In this document: piece by piece, positions 1 through 10,949 of the stretch | Position numbering within the stretch: the first letter of the stretch is position 1 | How the letters are laid out: each line of letters opens with the position of its first letter | Origin: Rhinopithecus roxellana | Taxonomy: Eukaryota; Chordata; Mammalia; Primates; Cercopithecidae | Assembly: GCF_007565055.1 (NCBI RefSeq) | Contig: NC_044568.1 | Span: forward strand, 42,116,156-42,180,155 | DNA: 64,000 nt | Reading direction: 5' to 3' | Notes under the pieces: generated by a model | The model's database searches: none | What the model saw: the letters and a program-made list of their open reading frames with translations, nothing else | What the model was told of the DNA's origin: nothing | Program-made: the position numbers and the translations under genes

Positions 1-269
1 GGTGGTGTGCAGGGAGAGTTTGGGGGCCGGAACCAGGCCTGCGGTGGAGCTCCTTCCTCGGGGTGGGAAGGGGCGAAAGCTGGACAAGCTTGGGTTTGGG
101 GCAGAGCGGGGGGAGCTCACTGCAGAGGGGAGAGCTGGAACTGACAGCATTGCACAGAGGCAGAATGATTCCTGCAAGCCCGAATCTCTATGAGGTTTAG
201 CAGGTAGTGAAACAAGGGAAGCCAGCAGGGTATGAGAGAAGCCATGTGCCCATCATGGTCTGGCTTTCC
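1..269. other. Noncoding flank, no gene seen
   Basis: GC-rich single-copy-looking DNA downstream of CX3CL1. The short open frame at 2-193 has no recognisable domain and no splice context. Nothing further can be supported. Confidence 0.4.
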
Positions 270-281
270 TTGACCTACTTT

Positions 282-588
282 TTTTGTTTGTTTGTTTGCT
301 TTTTAGATGGAGTCTCGCTGTGGCCTGGGCTGGAGTGAGTACAGGGGCGTGATCTCAGCTCACTGCATCCTCCGCCTCACAGATTCAAGCCATTCTCCTG
401 CCTCAGCCTCCCAAGTAGGTGGGATTACTGGGGTGTGCCACGACACCTGGCTAATTTTTGTAGTTTTAGTAGAGACAGGGTTTCACCATGTTGGCCAGGC
501 TGGTCTCGAACTCCTGACTTCAAGTGCTCTGCCCACTTCAGTCTCTCAAAGTGCTGGGATCACAGGTGTGAGGCACCATGCCCGGCCC
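282..588 (-). mobile_element. Alu (S-like), minus strand, with TSD
   Basis: A T-rich head is followed by 'gatggagtctcgctgt' and ends in 'catgcccggccc', which is a reverse-complement Alu. The 12-bp direct repeat 'ttgacctacttt' flanks it at 270-281 and 589-600, which fixes the insertion boundaries. Confidence 0.93.
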
Positions 589-600
589 TTGACCTACTTT

Positions 601-1624
601 TGATGGAGACTTGGGCTCATAGAAAAATATCCTCACTATACGAAAAACAAGAGAAAGGCAATGATAAATGGTAACTGATGTGGCTACAAGATCCAGGAGA
701 TTCAGGAGGTGGAGGGGATTGTAGGAAATGGGATTGTTGACCCAAGCCTGCTCTGTCTCAAATGGCAGCTGCTGCCTGGACCTGCCTACTAAAAAACACC
801 ATTCATGTAGACATTGAATCTAAGATATGATTGATGGTAAGATGTTCTGATATTTAATAAATTACTAATAAAGAAAAAAAGCCTGCCAATTAAGCGGTGA
901 CAAGCCATTGATTACAAAACGAGTCTCAATTCCAAACATGTTATAGTGTGAAAAGGATGCATCCTAACATTCATGAAATATTGGATACCAGTAGGCTGGA
1001 CTTGGTCTGTGGCAGCCTTGTGCAGTTTCCAACCTGCACAACTGTACACAGCAGCTCTTAGGAAGCCTCCCAGGACACTGAAGAGCTTAGGCCACCAGGA
1101 GGCTCACACTTGGGGCACATCTATGAACTCCCAAGTCCCTTAAGAAGTAATCCCTCTTTGATCTTCATCTGAACTAGGAAGGCTGCAAAGAGGAAACTAA
1201 GGGCCAGTTTCCATATGGGGCACCAGGTCACTGACAGTGGTCCCAGGGCCCCTGGGACGGTGGTTCAGCAGGCATGGGGTAGGGCTTCATGAGGGATTCT
1301 GAGTCCTGTCAGACTAGGGAGAGTCCTGCCAGACTAGGAGAGGCCCCATACTCACATTTATGCAGACCCAGAGAGGTGAAGGCCCTGGCCCAACATTACA
1401 CAGCCGGGCAGAACAGAGCTGGGCCAAGGATTCAGCACTCCTCACTCCAATCCCTGGTGCTTCTTCTCTTGCTGACTGTAAAAATGTCTGCTTTTCTGCC
1501 CCAGGTGAACTGAAGATAGGGGTCTCCAGGGCTGAAAGGGGTCTTGGCCTGCCCACCCCTGCCCCGTTCCTTCCCCTCTGAAGCCCTGGTTGCTGGACTT
1601 GTCCCCAGAGAAATCACCCGTATT
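601..1624. other. Intergenic DNA downstream of CX3CL1
   Basis: No coding exon is seen. The stretch is mostly unique DNA, with a MIR-like block near 1345-1445 and no Alu. It ends at the CX3CL1 cleavage site. Confidence 0.5.
1345..1445 (+). repeat. MIR-like SINE fragment
   Basis: 'gagaggtgaaggccc' followed by 'acattacacagccggg' matches the MIR core and 3' region (gag-aggt-aag-ttgcccaaggtcacacagc), in diverged form. Confidence 0.45.
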
Positions 1625-3637
1625 GATTCACAAGACTTTTAAATTTTATTAGTAAAATACAAAATGTCACAGACATTGGTGATGAGGGTTGGAAAAGTAA
1701 AAGGATCAACCTACTCTTTCCAGAGTCTTCCTAGATCATCCTTGTCCGTGTCCTGCTTGGAGAAACTAACAAAGTCCATGGAAGGGGGACCAGCTGGCCC
1801 CAGCAGCTTCCTCACAAAGGAGGCAGGGCCCCATCACAGGGTGCCCCACCCCTGGAAGGCTCTCCCAGCCTAGAAGAGCCAGAACAAAGTGCATCGTTCC
1901 ACTCTCACCCTCTCTGAGCTGCCAGAGTGACCCCACCTGAGCCAGGCCCTGAACTTCCTGAATATACTGCACCACGCCCAGCAGGGGAGTGCAAAGGCCG
2001 GGTGGGCCGGGCGGCACAGCGTCTTGCTCTCTATGGACCAGAGCTGGGTTTCCTTCCTCCAAGCACCCATCTGTGAAGGAGTGTTCCTGGCACCTGGGTA
2101 GAACCCAGCCCATAAGAGGCCCCTCAGGTAGAGCAAGGGTCACCTTCGGTGACAATCCAAGGGAGTGGTGAGCTGCCACCAGAGACCCCGAGGGGCCAGG
2201 CCGGCTGGTGCAGCCTCATCCAGGCATGCTCGAGCCTTCAGCAGCCAAAAAAGGGAACCCCTGACTTTATGCCTGCAACTTCCCCTTTCCCATGTCCCAG
2301 CCCCCTTCCCGGGTAGCATCACTTTCAGAAACAAACAGGGGCCTCATGGAAAACATCATGGAAATCCCTGGTCCTGTCTGCGATGGGGACAAAGATGAAG
2401 GAGAAGGTCTTGGAGGGCAGAGAACAGTGTTTTCAAGGAGTGAGAGAGGTGGGAGGGGAACCCAGGCCTCATGAAAGAATCTGGCGTGTGGGGAGTGGGA
2501 CTACAAGGGTCTTGTGGCCTGGCTGCCTGCAGGAGTCTCTGAAGAAGAGTCAGGAGTGTGGCTGCTCCCAGAGCCTTTCCTGGGCTTCTTAGACATGTGT
2601 CTGGAGCCCTCCCTCCTCCCTCTTAGGGGGTAAGGGGAGGCAGAGCTCGGGGTGTCTCAGTGACTAAGCCTGGGCGGGGCCTTCAGGGATGGTCTCTGTT
2701 CTGCCCACCTCCATTTGGGGGCCCACAGGGCAGGATCTGTGCTATCAACTCACTCCCTTGCAGGCCCTCTGGGCCTCCGGGTCCAAAGACAAGCTAGTCT
2801 ATTGGCAAGGACTGTCTAAGGTGCTCTGCTCATAAGGACTGTGAGGCTGCATCCAGGGGCTGGAGAGAAGGGCCTCAGGTCAATGAGTGATGTCAGGGGG
2901 ACAGATATTCCTTACCTCCCTCTTTCCTTTCACAGATGGGAGTACCTTGGGGGGTTGATGGTAGAACTAGGATCAGAACCCAGCCTTCAGACTCAGCACA
3001 GTGTAGACCAAAGAAGAAAGCCACGAGATACCCTTATCTCCCCTTCCCACAATGCCTAACCAAGGGCAGAGCCTCACTGGGAGCAGTGCCAGGAAACACC
3101 ACACTAGCCTCATGCAAGAAAAGACACGTCACTAGTGGGGGCATGGGCTCTGTACAGAGGATGGGGCTGGGGGAGATAGCACCGCAGGTGGCCGGGGTGA
3201 CTGGCAACTGCAGCAGGACCAAGAGACACAATGAGATTGCGGGGAGTGGGCAGAGGGCCTGGCCTGATGCTCATGTGTGAGATGGGAGGACTATAGTACT
3301 CACAGGGTAGCGTGGGTCAGAGGGGGCTGGGCATAAATAATTGTTCATTGGGGCTGGGATGGCGTCAAAGGGAACCTCTAACCAGCCAGCAGCAGAGGAG
3401 AGTTTTGGGGCTGGGGTGAGTTGGGAGACCACCCCCTCTGTCCCTGGCAGGTGGAGAATGGTCAAGGCTGGCCTCCTGGGGTGTGCCTGGGAGCTTGGAG
3501 CTTGTGCACCTGGAGGATCCCACCTCCCCGCTCCAATCATCCCAGCTCAGGCCAGGCCCTTGGGTGGGAGTGGGTATGAGGATGAGGGATCCCAGGCAGC
3601 TGTCTGAATCAAACAACTAGACACAGGCCGGAGGAGT
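1625..3637 (-). other. CX3CL1: CX3CL1 3' untranslated region
   Basis: About 2.0 kb from the stop codon to the predicted cleavage site, continuous with coding exon 3. It contains no Alu. A MIR-like remnant is visible near 2925-3010 ('cacagatgggagtacc', then 'aggatcagaacccag'). The terminal segment, read on the minus strand as 'ctaataaaatttaaaag', agrees with the end of the human mRNA as I recall it. The 3' end is inferred from the poly(A) signal. Confidence 0.8.
1645..1650 (-). promoter_or_regulatory. CX3CL1: CX3CL1 poly(A) signal AATAAA
   Basis: The plus strand reads tttatt, so the minus strand carries AATAAA. It sits about 20 bases before the expected cleavage point at about 1625, and is the last canonical hexamer of the unit. 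Confidence 0.8.
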
Positions 3638-4670
3638 TCACACGGGCACCAGGACATATGAGTTACTACCACAGCTCCGGGGGATGTAGCGAAGGCCCTC
3701 CACCATCTCTCCCGCCATCTTTCGAGGGCAGCCCTGGAGGCTCTGGTAGGCGAACATGGCCACCCCCAGGCAGAAGAGGAGGCCAAGGAAGGCCAGCAGC
3801 CCCACTGCCTGCCTCCGAGTGGCAGCCTGGGCGTCAGGGACAGGAGTGATAAGGACGCCCAGCCTCTGGGGGTCCATGGTGGCATGGATGGGTTCCTCAG
3901 CTTTAGGGGTCCAGCTGCCTGAAGCCACTGGCTCCCTGCTGGGGGTTCCTTCCGAGGAGACAGGGACCACAGAGACGTGGGCCATGCTGCCAGGCCCCCA
4001 GTCCTGGAAGACATCTGTGTGTGCTGGCACGGGACCCATCTCCTCCCGCTCCAGAGAGTTCTCTGGCCTGGGGCTCTGTCCCTGACCCCACACAGGCTGG
4101 CCTTCACACGGAGTGTTCTCCTCTGGGGCTGGGGAGGAAGTAGTGGAGGCCTGGGTGGAGGAGGCCTGGGTGGAGGAGGCCTGGGTGGAAGGGTCCTGGG
4201 TGGACGTGGCCTCAGAGGTCTTTCCCTCAGCCCAGAGGCAGGGCCCAGGTTGGTGGGGAGCAGAACTCTGCCACGCGGTGGCAGTGGAGACGGGAGGCAC
4301 TCGGAAAAGCTCCGTGCCCACAGGCCCTCCATCCTGAGCCTTTGTCGTGAGGGGGAGCCCGGTCCCTGAGGAACCAGTCACGCCCGTCAACTGCTCTGGG
4401 GAGGTCCCCAAGGCCGTCTGTGCCTCCCGGGAAGAAGGAGTCGGCTTCAGGCTACTGCTTTCGCCTGTGGCTTCGGGATCCGGTACCACAGACTCGTCCA
4501 TTCCCCGGGCAGCAAGGGTGGTCCTGGGCTTCACCAGGCCGATCTGCTTCTCAAAGGTGCCGCCATTTCGAGTCAGAGCAGCAGCCTGGCGGTCCAGATG
4601 CTGCATCGCATCCTTGACCCATTGTTCCTTCGGGTCGGCACAGAACAGCCTGTGCTGTCTCGTCTCCAAG
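3638..4670 (-). CDS. CX3CL1: CX3CL1 coding exon 3: chemokine C-terminus, mucin stalk, membrane anchor
   Basis: Encodes residues 64-407 (its first base completes codon 64). It opens with LETRQHRLFCADPKEQWV, where Cys74 is the fourth chemokine cysteine and Trp81 begins the C-terminal helix. A Ser/Thr/Pro-rich stalk of about 240 residues follows, typical of O-glycosylated mucins, with a pentapeptide array STQAS repeated. The hydrophobic span is about residues 352-372 (AVGLLAFLGLLFCLGVAMF and onward). The basic stop-transfer CPRK is followed by a 35-residue tail ending SNSYVLVPV. The acceptor 'cctgtag' precedes the first base. The longer open frame to 4771 runs into the intron and is not coding there. 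Function (leukocyte adhesion, shedding by ADAM proteases just outside the membrane) is from the known family. Confidence 0.96.
4148..4207 (-). repeat. CX3CL1: 15-bp coding minisatellite in the CX3CL1 stalk (4 units)
   Basis: Four in-frame 15-bp units occupy 4148-4162, 4163-4177, 4178-4192 and 4193-4207, with plus-strand core 'ggcctgggtggagga'. The first two are identical; the others differ at 2-4 bases. On the minus strand they encode (T/P/S)STQ(D/A) pentapeptides: one STQD-P followed by three STQA-S. In the human protein I recall only one STQAS after STQDP. Confidence 0.9.
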
Positions 4671-5364
4671 CTACAGGGGAGAAAGACAGGGATCCAGTGA
4701 TGCCCAGATACCAGAAACCCGGGCCAGCGTGGTGTGGGGGCACAGCACCAGTGCTCTGCAGGTGAACACACCTGGCTGGAAATCCTGCCCTCCCACTTAG
4801 CGGCTGTGAGGCCGCTGACCAGCTGGGGAAACCCGCCCTCCTGAGCTCCCAGGTCCTCACCTGAGAAATGGAGATAGGAAACCTCCCATCTGTAGGGTGA
4901 CCACCCATCCCAGAAAAAATGGGATGCAGGGGGTACTCAGGATGAGGGACTTTCCATTTTAAAACCGGGAAAGTCCCCAGGCAAACAGGGACGAGTTGAT
5001 CACCCTACTTCTGTGTTACTGTAAAAAAAAGCTAAATTATGGCTCAGAGCAGATCAGTAATAGCTGAAAATAATAACAATGTCGATAATATTGTTACCAT
5101 TAAGGCAGGGGGCTCTGGGCTTTGACTCTCCTGCTGGGGAGAGGACTTCAGGTGAGCTCTGGATGGGGCCTCCTCACTCTGGAACAGGCCTTATGAGACT
5201 TTGTGAGTCTTGTTGCTCTTCTCCTTCGGTTTCACAGCTACAGGCTGTGCTCCAGGCCCCTCTCCTCCCCTCCTGATGTGTGTTCACGGGCAGAAGGGGT
5301 TAGAGCCAAATATGTGGCAGCCTCATTGGGACCCTGAGTGCCCTCCAAATCTTGGCTCCATGCC

Positions 5365-5500
5365 ACGGCCTGTGCTTGGCATTTGCCCATGTTCAAACCT
5401 TACATCCATCCCACAAGGTGGCTACCAGGCTCATGTCCATTTTACAGATGAGGAAACCAAGGCTCAGAGAGATGAAGTAAAGGCACCTGGCTCCAGGATA
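5365..5500 (+). repeat. MIR SINE
   Basis: 'ccattttacagatgaggaaa' followed by 'ctcagagagatgaagtaaa' is the MIR core in sense orientation. Confidence 0.75.
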
Positions 5501-6035
5501 CCGGGAAGCTAGAGAAGTCCAGGAAGCGAGTATGACCCTGCAGGCCCCCTGGGCACAGTGATCCCCTCCCCTACTTCCTTTTTCCCTTTCATCTAGAAAA
5601 CAAAAAATACTTGGGGGTGTCTTGGGGAAGTAAGCCTTGACCGATCAGCAAAGAAGTCAGGCAGGAGCACGCTCAGTACCTTGCCCACCTTAGAAACTGC
5701 ATAATTGCGGAGAGGAAGTGCCAGACTTCCTTTAACTGAGCCTAGAAAGCAAAGGGCCATTGGCCATTTCCTGCTGCCTGACCCCTAGGTCTGGCTGAGG
5801 CTGCTTTAGGGCTCAAAAGTCAGTCCTGGGGAAAGGCCTCAGGGCTGGCTGGTTAGGCAGGACCCAAGAGAGCCCCCAGGAGAAGGAAGTGACCAAGATG
5901 GCCAGGGTCCTTAACAGCCAGGAGGACAATGACTCAATCCCTCCCCAAAGTCTCCAAATGACCCTGTTTCCTCTTCTGTCAGATGGAGATAGTGATCTCT
6001 GCAGCAACTACTGACAGACCCTGCCAAGCACTTTA

Positions 6036-6385
6036 TTTATTTTTAATTTAATTTTTATTTTTTCTTTTCTTTTCTTTTTTTTTCTTTTTCTTTTTTTTTT
6101 TTTTTTGAGATGAAGTCTCACAATGTTGCTCAGGCCAGAGTGCAGTGGCGCCATCTCGGCTCACTGCAACCTCTGCCTCCTGGGTTCAAGCAATTCTCCT
6201 GCCTCAACCTCCCGAGTAGCTGGGATTACAGGCACCCACCACCACGCCCAGCTAGTTTTTGTATTTTTAGTAGAGATGGAGTTTCACCATGTTGGCCAGC
6301 CTGGTCTTGAACTCCTGGCCTCAAGTGATCCACCAGCCTCGGCCTTCAAAAGTGCTGGTATTACAGGCATTAGCCACCACGCCCT
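6036..6385 (-). mobile_element. Alu (S-like), minus strand, with TSD
   Basis: A long T-rich tail (6036-6106) is followed by 'gatgaagtctcacaatgtt' and ends in 'caccacgccc'. The direct repeat 'tgccaagcacttta' occurs at 6022-6035 and 6386-6399. The site is inside a MIR. Confidence 0.93.
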
Positions 6386-6394
6386 TGCCAAGCA

Positions 6395-6540
6395 CTTTAG
6401 TTACATCCTGTCCTAGCTACCCATTTTATAGACAAGAAAACCAAGGTGCAAAAAATAAGCAATGGAAGCAGGGCCACCCAGCCAGTAAAAGGGGAAGGCA
6501 GGATTTGCACCAGGTCTGTTAGAGTCTGGAACCTGCATTT
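6395..6540 (+). repeat. MIR SINE (split by the Alu at 6036-6385)
   Basis: 'cattttatagacaagaaaac' and 'gccacccagccagtaaaagg' follow the MIR core and 3' part. The MIR 5' side continues left of the Alu TSD. Confidence 0.6.
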
Positions 6541-6911
6541 TAAATAAGACCCTCATGCTTTACGCCTACCCACACCACCCCATGAAATATAGTGGGTTCG
6601 AGTGTGGGGTAACATGTGCTTCAGTCCAGGAGGAATTACCACCGTTCATGGCTGCTCCAGGCCATAAGCCAGGGCGGCTGCCCCCCCAGCCACACTGGGC
6701 CATTCAGGAAGCCACTCTCCACCTTAGCCATATGGCACAGAAATTAAGGTCAGTGAAGTGGCCTGCAGGCCAGGGGCAAGAGAAGCGTGTGCTGAGGCCT
6801 TCGCCTAGGAGACCAGGTCTGGGAGGGGAGGTGTGAACGTAGATTCTCAGAGGTCTGGGAATATTCCAAGGGCCTGAAGGGGATTTCAGAGGCCTCGGGG
6901 GCAGTACCTAC

Positions 6912-7032
6912 ACGATTGCACGTTTGCCGCATGATTCCTGGTTCTGTTGATAGTGGATGAGCAAAGCCACAGGTATCTTTGATGTCATCTTGCTGCACGT
7001 GATGTTGCATTTCGTCACGCCGTGGTGCTGTC
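6912..7032 (-). CDS. CX3CL1: CX3CL1 coding exon 2: CX3C motif
   Basis: 121 nt encoding Gly24 to Ile63 plus two bases of Val64. It reads GQHHGVTKCNITCSKM, then IPVALLIHYQQNQESCGKRAI. Cys32 and Cys36 are separated by Asn-Ile-Thr, the CX3C signature that defines this chemokine class; Asn33 lies in an N-I-T sequon. Cys58 is the third conserved cysteine. The acceptor 'gactcag' and donor 'gtaggt' flank it. The donor immediately after GCAATCGT is required, because the next in-frame codon would be TAG. Phase 1 in, phase 2 out, as in CCL22. Together with exon 3 it forms the CX3CR1-binding domain. This exon is too short to stand out in a naive ORF scan. Confidence 0.96.
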
Positions 7033-7189
7033 CTGAGTCCAAAGAGGTTCCTGGTCAGCAGGGATGTCTGTGGGCATCTGGCTTCCCAACCCTGTGCCAG
7101 ATTGTCCCGGCCACACCACCCAAGCCAAAGCTGACCACCTGTACACCCTGGCCTTCAAGGCCTTTGACTCAGCCTCCCTCCCCCACCAA

Positions 7190-7320
7190 ACTTCTCTATG
7201 CCTCAGTTTTACCACCTGTAAAATAGGAACAAAGATAGTATCTACCTCATAGCCTTGTTGTAAGAATAAGAAATGTGAATTCTTATTTACAGAGTTCTTT
7301 TTGCCTGGCACTGGCACATA
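7190..7320 (-). repeat. MIR SINE, antisense
   Basis: 'cctcagttttaccacctgta' followed by 'aaaataggaac' and 'ctcatagccttgttgtaag' is the reverse-complement MIR pattern. Confidence 0.65.
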
Positions 7321-7326
7321 TTAAAA

Positions 7327-7640
7327 GTTTGTTTGTTTGTTTGTTTGTTTGTTTGTTTTGAGATGGAGTCTCGCTGTTGTCACCCAGGCTGGAGTGCAAT
7401 GGCACGATCTCGGCTCACCGCAACCTCCGCCTCCCGGGTTCAAGTGATTCTCCTGCCTCAGCCTCCCGAGTAGCTAGGATTACAGGCATTTGCCACGACG
7501 CCTGGCTAATTTTGTATTTTTAGTACAGACAGGGTTTCTCCTTGTTGGTCAGGCTGGTCTCAAACTCTCGACCTCAGGTGATCTGCCCTCCTCGGCCTTC
7601 CAAAGTGCTGGGATGACAGGCGTGAGCCACCACGCCCAGG
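7327..7640 (-). mobile_element. Alu (S-like), minus strand
   Basis: A (gttt)n head at 7327-7358 derived from the poly(A) tail is followed by 'gagatggagtctcgctgtt' and ends at 'ccaccacgcccagg'. Confidence 0.92.
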
Positions 7641-7644
7641 TTAA

Positions 7645-7760
7645 TTTTTAAAATTAGCTGGTCCATTGTGCAGCAGGGGAGATGAATCTGAGAGTGACAG
7701 GGATCTGCTAAGGTCACACAGCCAGCAAGTGATGGAACAGGTTCTCCTACCAAGCCGGCT
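7645..7760 (+). repeat. MIR SINE, sense
   Basis: 'ctaaggtcacacagccagca' followed by 'agtgatggaacagg' matches the MIR 3' half. Confidence 0.55.
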
Positions 7761-7822
7761 GCAGTCCCCACTGGGCCTGTGGCATTGCCTGTTCCCTCAC
7801 CTCTGCCTTATTTCTCTCTGCT

Positions 7823-8219
7823 GCCTTTTTTTTTTTTAATTAAGAAATAGGGTCTTGCTCTGTTGTCCAGGCTGGAGTGCAGTGGTATAATCCTAGCTCA
7901 CTGCAACCTCAAAATCCTGGGCTCAAGAGATTCTCCTGGCTGGGTGTGGTGGCTCACACCTGTAATCCCAGCACTTTGGGAGGCCAAGGCAGGTGGATCA
8001 CCTGAGGTCAGGAGTTTGGGACCAGCCTGATCAGTATGGTGAAACCTTGTCTCTACTAAAAATACAAAAATTAGCCTGGAATGATGGTGGGCGCCTTTAG
8101 TCCCAGCTGCTAGGGAAGCTGAGACAGGAGAATTGCTTGAATCTGGGAGGCAGAGGTTGCAGTGAACTGAGATCGTACCACTGTACTCCAGCCTGGGTGA
8201 CAGAGCAAGACTCCGTCTC

Positions 8220-8251
<32 letters not shown>

Positions 8252-8440
8252 ATCTCTTGCCTCAGCCTCCCAAGTAGCTGGGACTACAGGTGCATGCTAC
8301 CATGCCTGGCTAATTTTTTTTTAAGAGACAGGGTCTTGCTATGTTGCCTAGGCTGGTCTTGAACCCCTGACCTCAAGCGATCCTCCCACTTCAACTTCCG
8401 GAGTAGCTGGGATTACAGATGCAAGCCACCATGCCCAGCA
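7823..8440 (-). mobile_element. Old Alu (J-like), minus strand, split by a younger Alu
   Basis: The left part 7823-7937 ('gggtcttgctctgttgtcc') and right part 8250-8440 ('cctcagcctcccaagtagct' through 'caccatgcccagca') are one antisense Alu interrupted at 7938-8249. Confidence 0.85.
7938..8249 (+). mobile_element. Alu (S-like), plus strand, nested in an older Alu
   Basis: Begins 'ggctgggtgtggtggctcac' and ends in a run of about 30 A. The target sequence 'agagat' occurs on both sides. It is opposite in orientation to the host Alu, so the pair could fold as an inverted repeat in the CX3CL1 pre-mRNA. Confidence 0.92.
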
Positions 8441-8449
8441 ATAAACTTT

Positions 8450-9940
8450 TTAAAAGTGTATAAGTACAACTGCTTTCTAAGAAGGTGGGGTCTGATGAAT
8501 AGATGATCCTTTGTTCTGCTGTTAAGAGCCAGAATGAGCCTGAGAGTAGTTGCTGAAAGGTACTGAGTCATCCTGCCTAGGAGGGAAGAGGCATTTGAAA
8601 TTCCTGGAGCAAGAAGAGTAAGGAGAAGGAAGGGTTGGAGATGGAAGGTATGAATAGGGTAAGGGCAGAGTGGGGCAGAAGGGGCAGGCAGTAGCTGAGT
8701 GTCACGTGGAGCCAGAGAGAAACCTCAGGACAGGACAAATAAACCCAACTATTTGATATAAACATTTGAAGTTGTTTACACTGCATTTCCACCTTTTCTC
8801 TTCGCCTAAAATCCCCAGCAAAAATTTTTTTTTTCTGCTTAGCGTGAGCTCAAGGAGGATGAGTGTAAAAATCAAGGAAGAGCTGGAGTTTCAGATCTGG
8901 GTCAAGGTTATGTGCAGCAAAAGCAAGACCCCAGAGGGTTTTGCAAACATCTGGAGGCCAGGGCAGTCAAGAGAGCAAGCTGATCTTATCTAGCACTTCA
9001 GAGCCTGGGAAACCCCCAGCCCATCCCTGGGCTCCACCAGAACACAAATTGCTCATGCATAAATACTTACATAATGTGGTCATGCAAACATACTCCACTT
9101 TCCCAAATACAGGTGCATGCACGTGTGCACACACACAGAGATTTTGTAGAGTCTGTTGCTTCCTCTCTCCATCGCTCCCCCTTAGCTTTGGCCCACCCTG
9201 CTTTGTGGGAAGGTGGTTTAGGACCAGCAGGTCTGGGTTGAGTCATCAAGGAGCAGCACTAGTAGCTTCAGGGGGTTGGGGGCTGTGTGCAGGAGAGGCT
9301 CCCCAGGTCACAGGGCTGTCCTTTCTCTCTGAGTAACCAGGATATAAAAGTCACTGCGTGGACTGGCCACCCTCCTTCTGCAATGGGACCTCAGAACGAT
9401 GCACCTGCATTCTCCCCAGGCCCTGTTGAGTGGAGCCAGGTGGCAGTCCCCTAAACTGGCCTGCAGGTGTCTTCTTTAGGAAGCCCCAGAAAATACGGTG
9501 CCCCTGAGTGACCAGAGACAGGAGGAGGCAAGGGAGGCTGCCCAATGGATAAGAAAGAAGGTCCATTCTGTGCGCCCCAAATCCAACATGGGAAAAGCCA
9601 TTACCCACCTTCAGGGCTTTAAAGAGCCACAGAGTCATCCTGTCTCCAAAGTCCCCACTCTCTGCCACGGTCCCTGAATGGTCCTGGCCCAGCTAAGTTC
9701 TTGGTTCTGCCAGGAAGATTGTTTAACTAACCTGGGGAGCCTGTCCCTTCTCAGAGCTGAAGTTTTCCTTTCTGTAAATGGAGACAATGCCTCATCCAGC
9801 CAGTCATCTATTATCTGTCATAGGAGTGTCAGGAAGGCAGGGAACTCGTCTGTCTTAGTATCACAGTTTCCCAGCATCAAGCACAAGGTGGATACTCAAT
9901 CAATATCCATTGAATGAAATTAGTCTCAATTTACTTATCT
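8450..9940. other. Intron 1 stretch without recognised repeat
   Basis: Mostly unique noncoding DNA. A weak L2/MIR-like tail is visible near 9860-9920 ('ggtggatactcaatcaatat'). A short (CA)-like tract lies at 9118-9140. Confidence 0.4.
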
Positions 9941-9949
9941 CTCTTTAAT

Positions 9950-10180
9950 GCATCTATCTACCTATCCATCCATCCGTCCACCCACTCTTATCAATCTTCT
10001 ACCCATTCCTCACCCACCTGCCACCTCCCACCCATCCCCTACTCATCTCCATTCATCCATCTACCCACTCCCTCTCCCCTACCTGTCAATCTTCCACCCC
10101 CTTTTATCTCACCCACTCATCCATCCCTCATCGTCCCCTCCCCATCCCTTCTTCCATCCATCCATCCATCCATCCATCCC
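9950..10180 (+). repeat. Imperfect (CCAT)n tetranucleotide repeat
   Basis: About 230 bp of C/T/A-only sequence built on 'ccatccatccatc' and 'cacccactcat' variants. A purer run lies at 10155-10180. The plus strand is almost free of G. Confidence 0.85.
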
Positions 10181-10489
10181 CTTCCTGATTCAGCCAACAC
10201 TGGCTGGAATTACTTTTGAGTATATACAAAAATCTCAGGCCCTCTTATCCTTAACCTTGAGCTCTTTCTCCCATAGGCACGGGTGCTGAGCTTGGAGAGA
10301 GTGCTTCCATCCCAATAAATGCCATCAGATCACTCTGCTTATTCAGTCAACCAACAAATGCTGGTTCCTCTTGCCAGGCCCTGTGCCGGGTGCTGTGAGG
10401 TACAGTGAGATGAATAAGGAATGCCTCTGGCCTCAGAAGGCTCCCAGCCTGATGGACAGGTAAAACAGGCACACAAAGTATCAGAGCTT

Positions 10490-10700
10490 TTTTTTTTAAT
10501 TGAGCACCTACTGTGTATCAGACCCGGTGTCCAGCATGTACACATCTGCTCTCTTTAATTCCCAACATCAAAGGGAATTATTATCCTGCAAAGGGAGTAT
10601 TATTATCCCCACTTCACAGATGCAGAAGCTGGGAATAAGAGAGGTTAAATGTGCCCAATGCCACACAGCTGCATGGTGGCAGAGCTAGTTTTCTACCCAG
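10490..10700 (+). repeat. MIR SINE, sense
   Basis: 'tgagcacctactgtgtatca', 'attattatccccacttcaca' and 'ccacacagctgcatggtgg' appear in MIR order. An L2/MIR-like block immediately precedes it (10350-10470). Confidence 0.75.
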
Positions 10701-10949
10701 CCCCTAAACACCCACTGTTCTAGGCTACTCTAGATGCCAGGTGGAAACATGGTGTTCCAGAACATACCACAAATATACTGGGGTTTACATGAGGGAGAAA
10801 CCACTTCCAACTTCAAATGATCAGGGGAGGCTTCTTGGAGGAAGTCTCCTTTAGGCTGGACCTCAAGGACTTCTAAGAGTCTTCCAGGGTCTTAGAAGGA
10901 GACTCAGGAAATGTCCTGGGTCACTGGGTGAGGTGATAAAGAGAGAAAT

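Larger units (their letters stand above)
4671..6911 (-). other. CX3CL1: CX3CL1 intron 2
   Basis: Donor 'gtaggt' (first base 6911), acceptor 'tgtag' (last base 4671), phase 2. It holds a MIR at 5365-5500, a second MIR around 6395-6540 and one minus-strand Alu inserted at 6036-6385. The rest is unique noncoding DNA. Confidence 0.9.

Noticed and set aside
1..1624. Search for CCL17 exons
   Set aside because: CCL17 should follow CX3CL1 in this direction, but no CC-motif exon is present in the 1.6 kb available; it would lie outside the window.
3547..4332. 261-residue minus-strand open frame overlapping CX3CL1 exon 3
   Set aside because: A shadow frame of the CX3CL1 stalk; the other frame matches fractalkine residue by residue and has proper splice sites.
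3756..4369. Plus-strand open frames with repeated VEEAW or GGGLGG peptides
   Set aside because: Antisense reading of the 15-bp coding repeat in CX3CL1.
4671..4771. N-terminal extension of the 377-residue CX3CL1 frame
   Set aside because: Lies upstream of the acceptor 'cctgtag' and has no chemokine similarity; it is intron 2.
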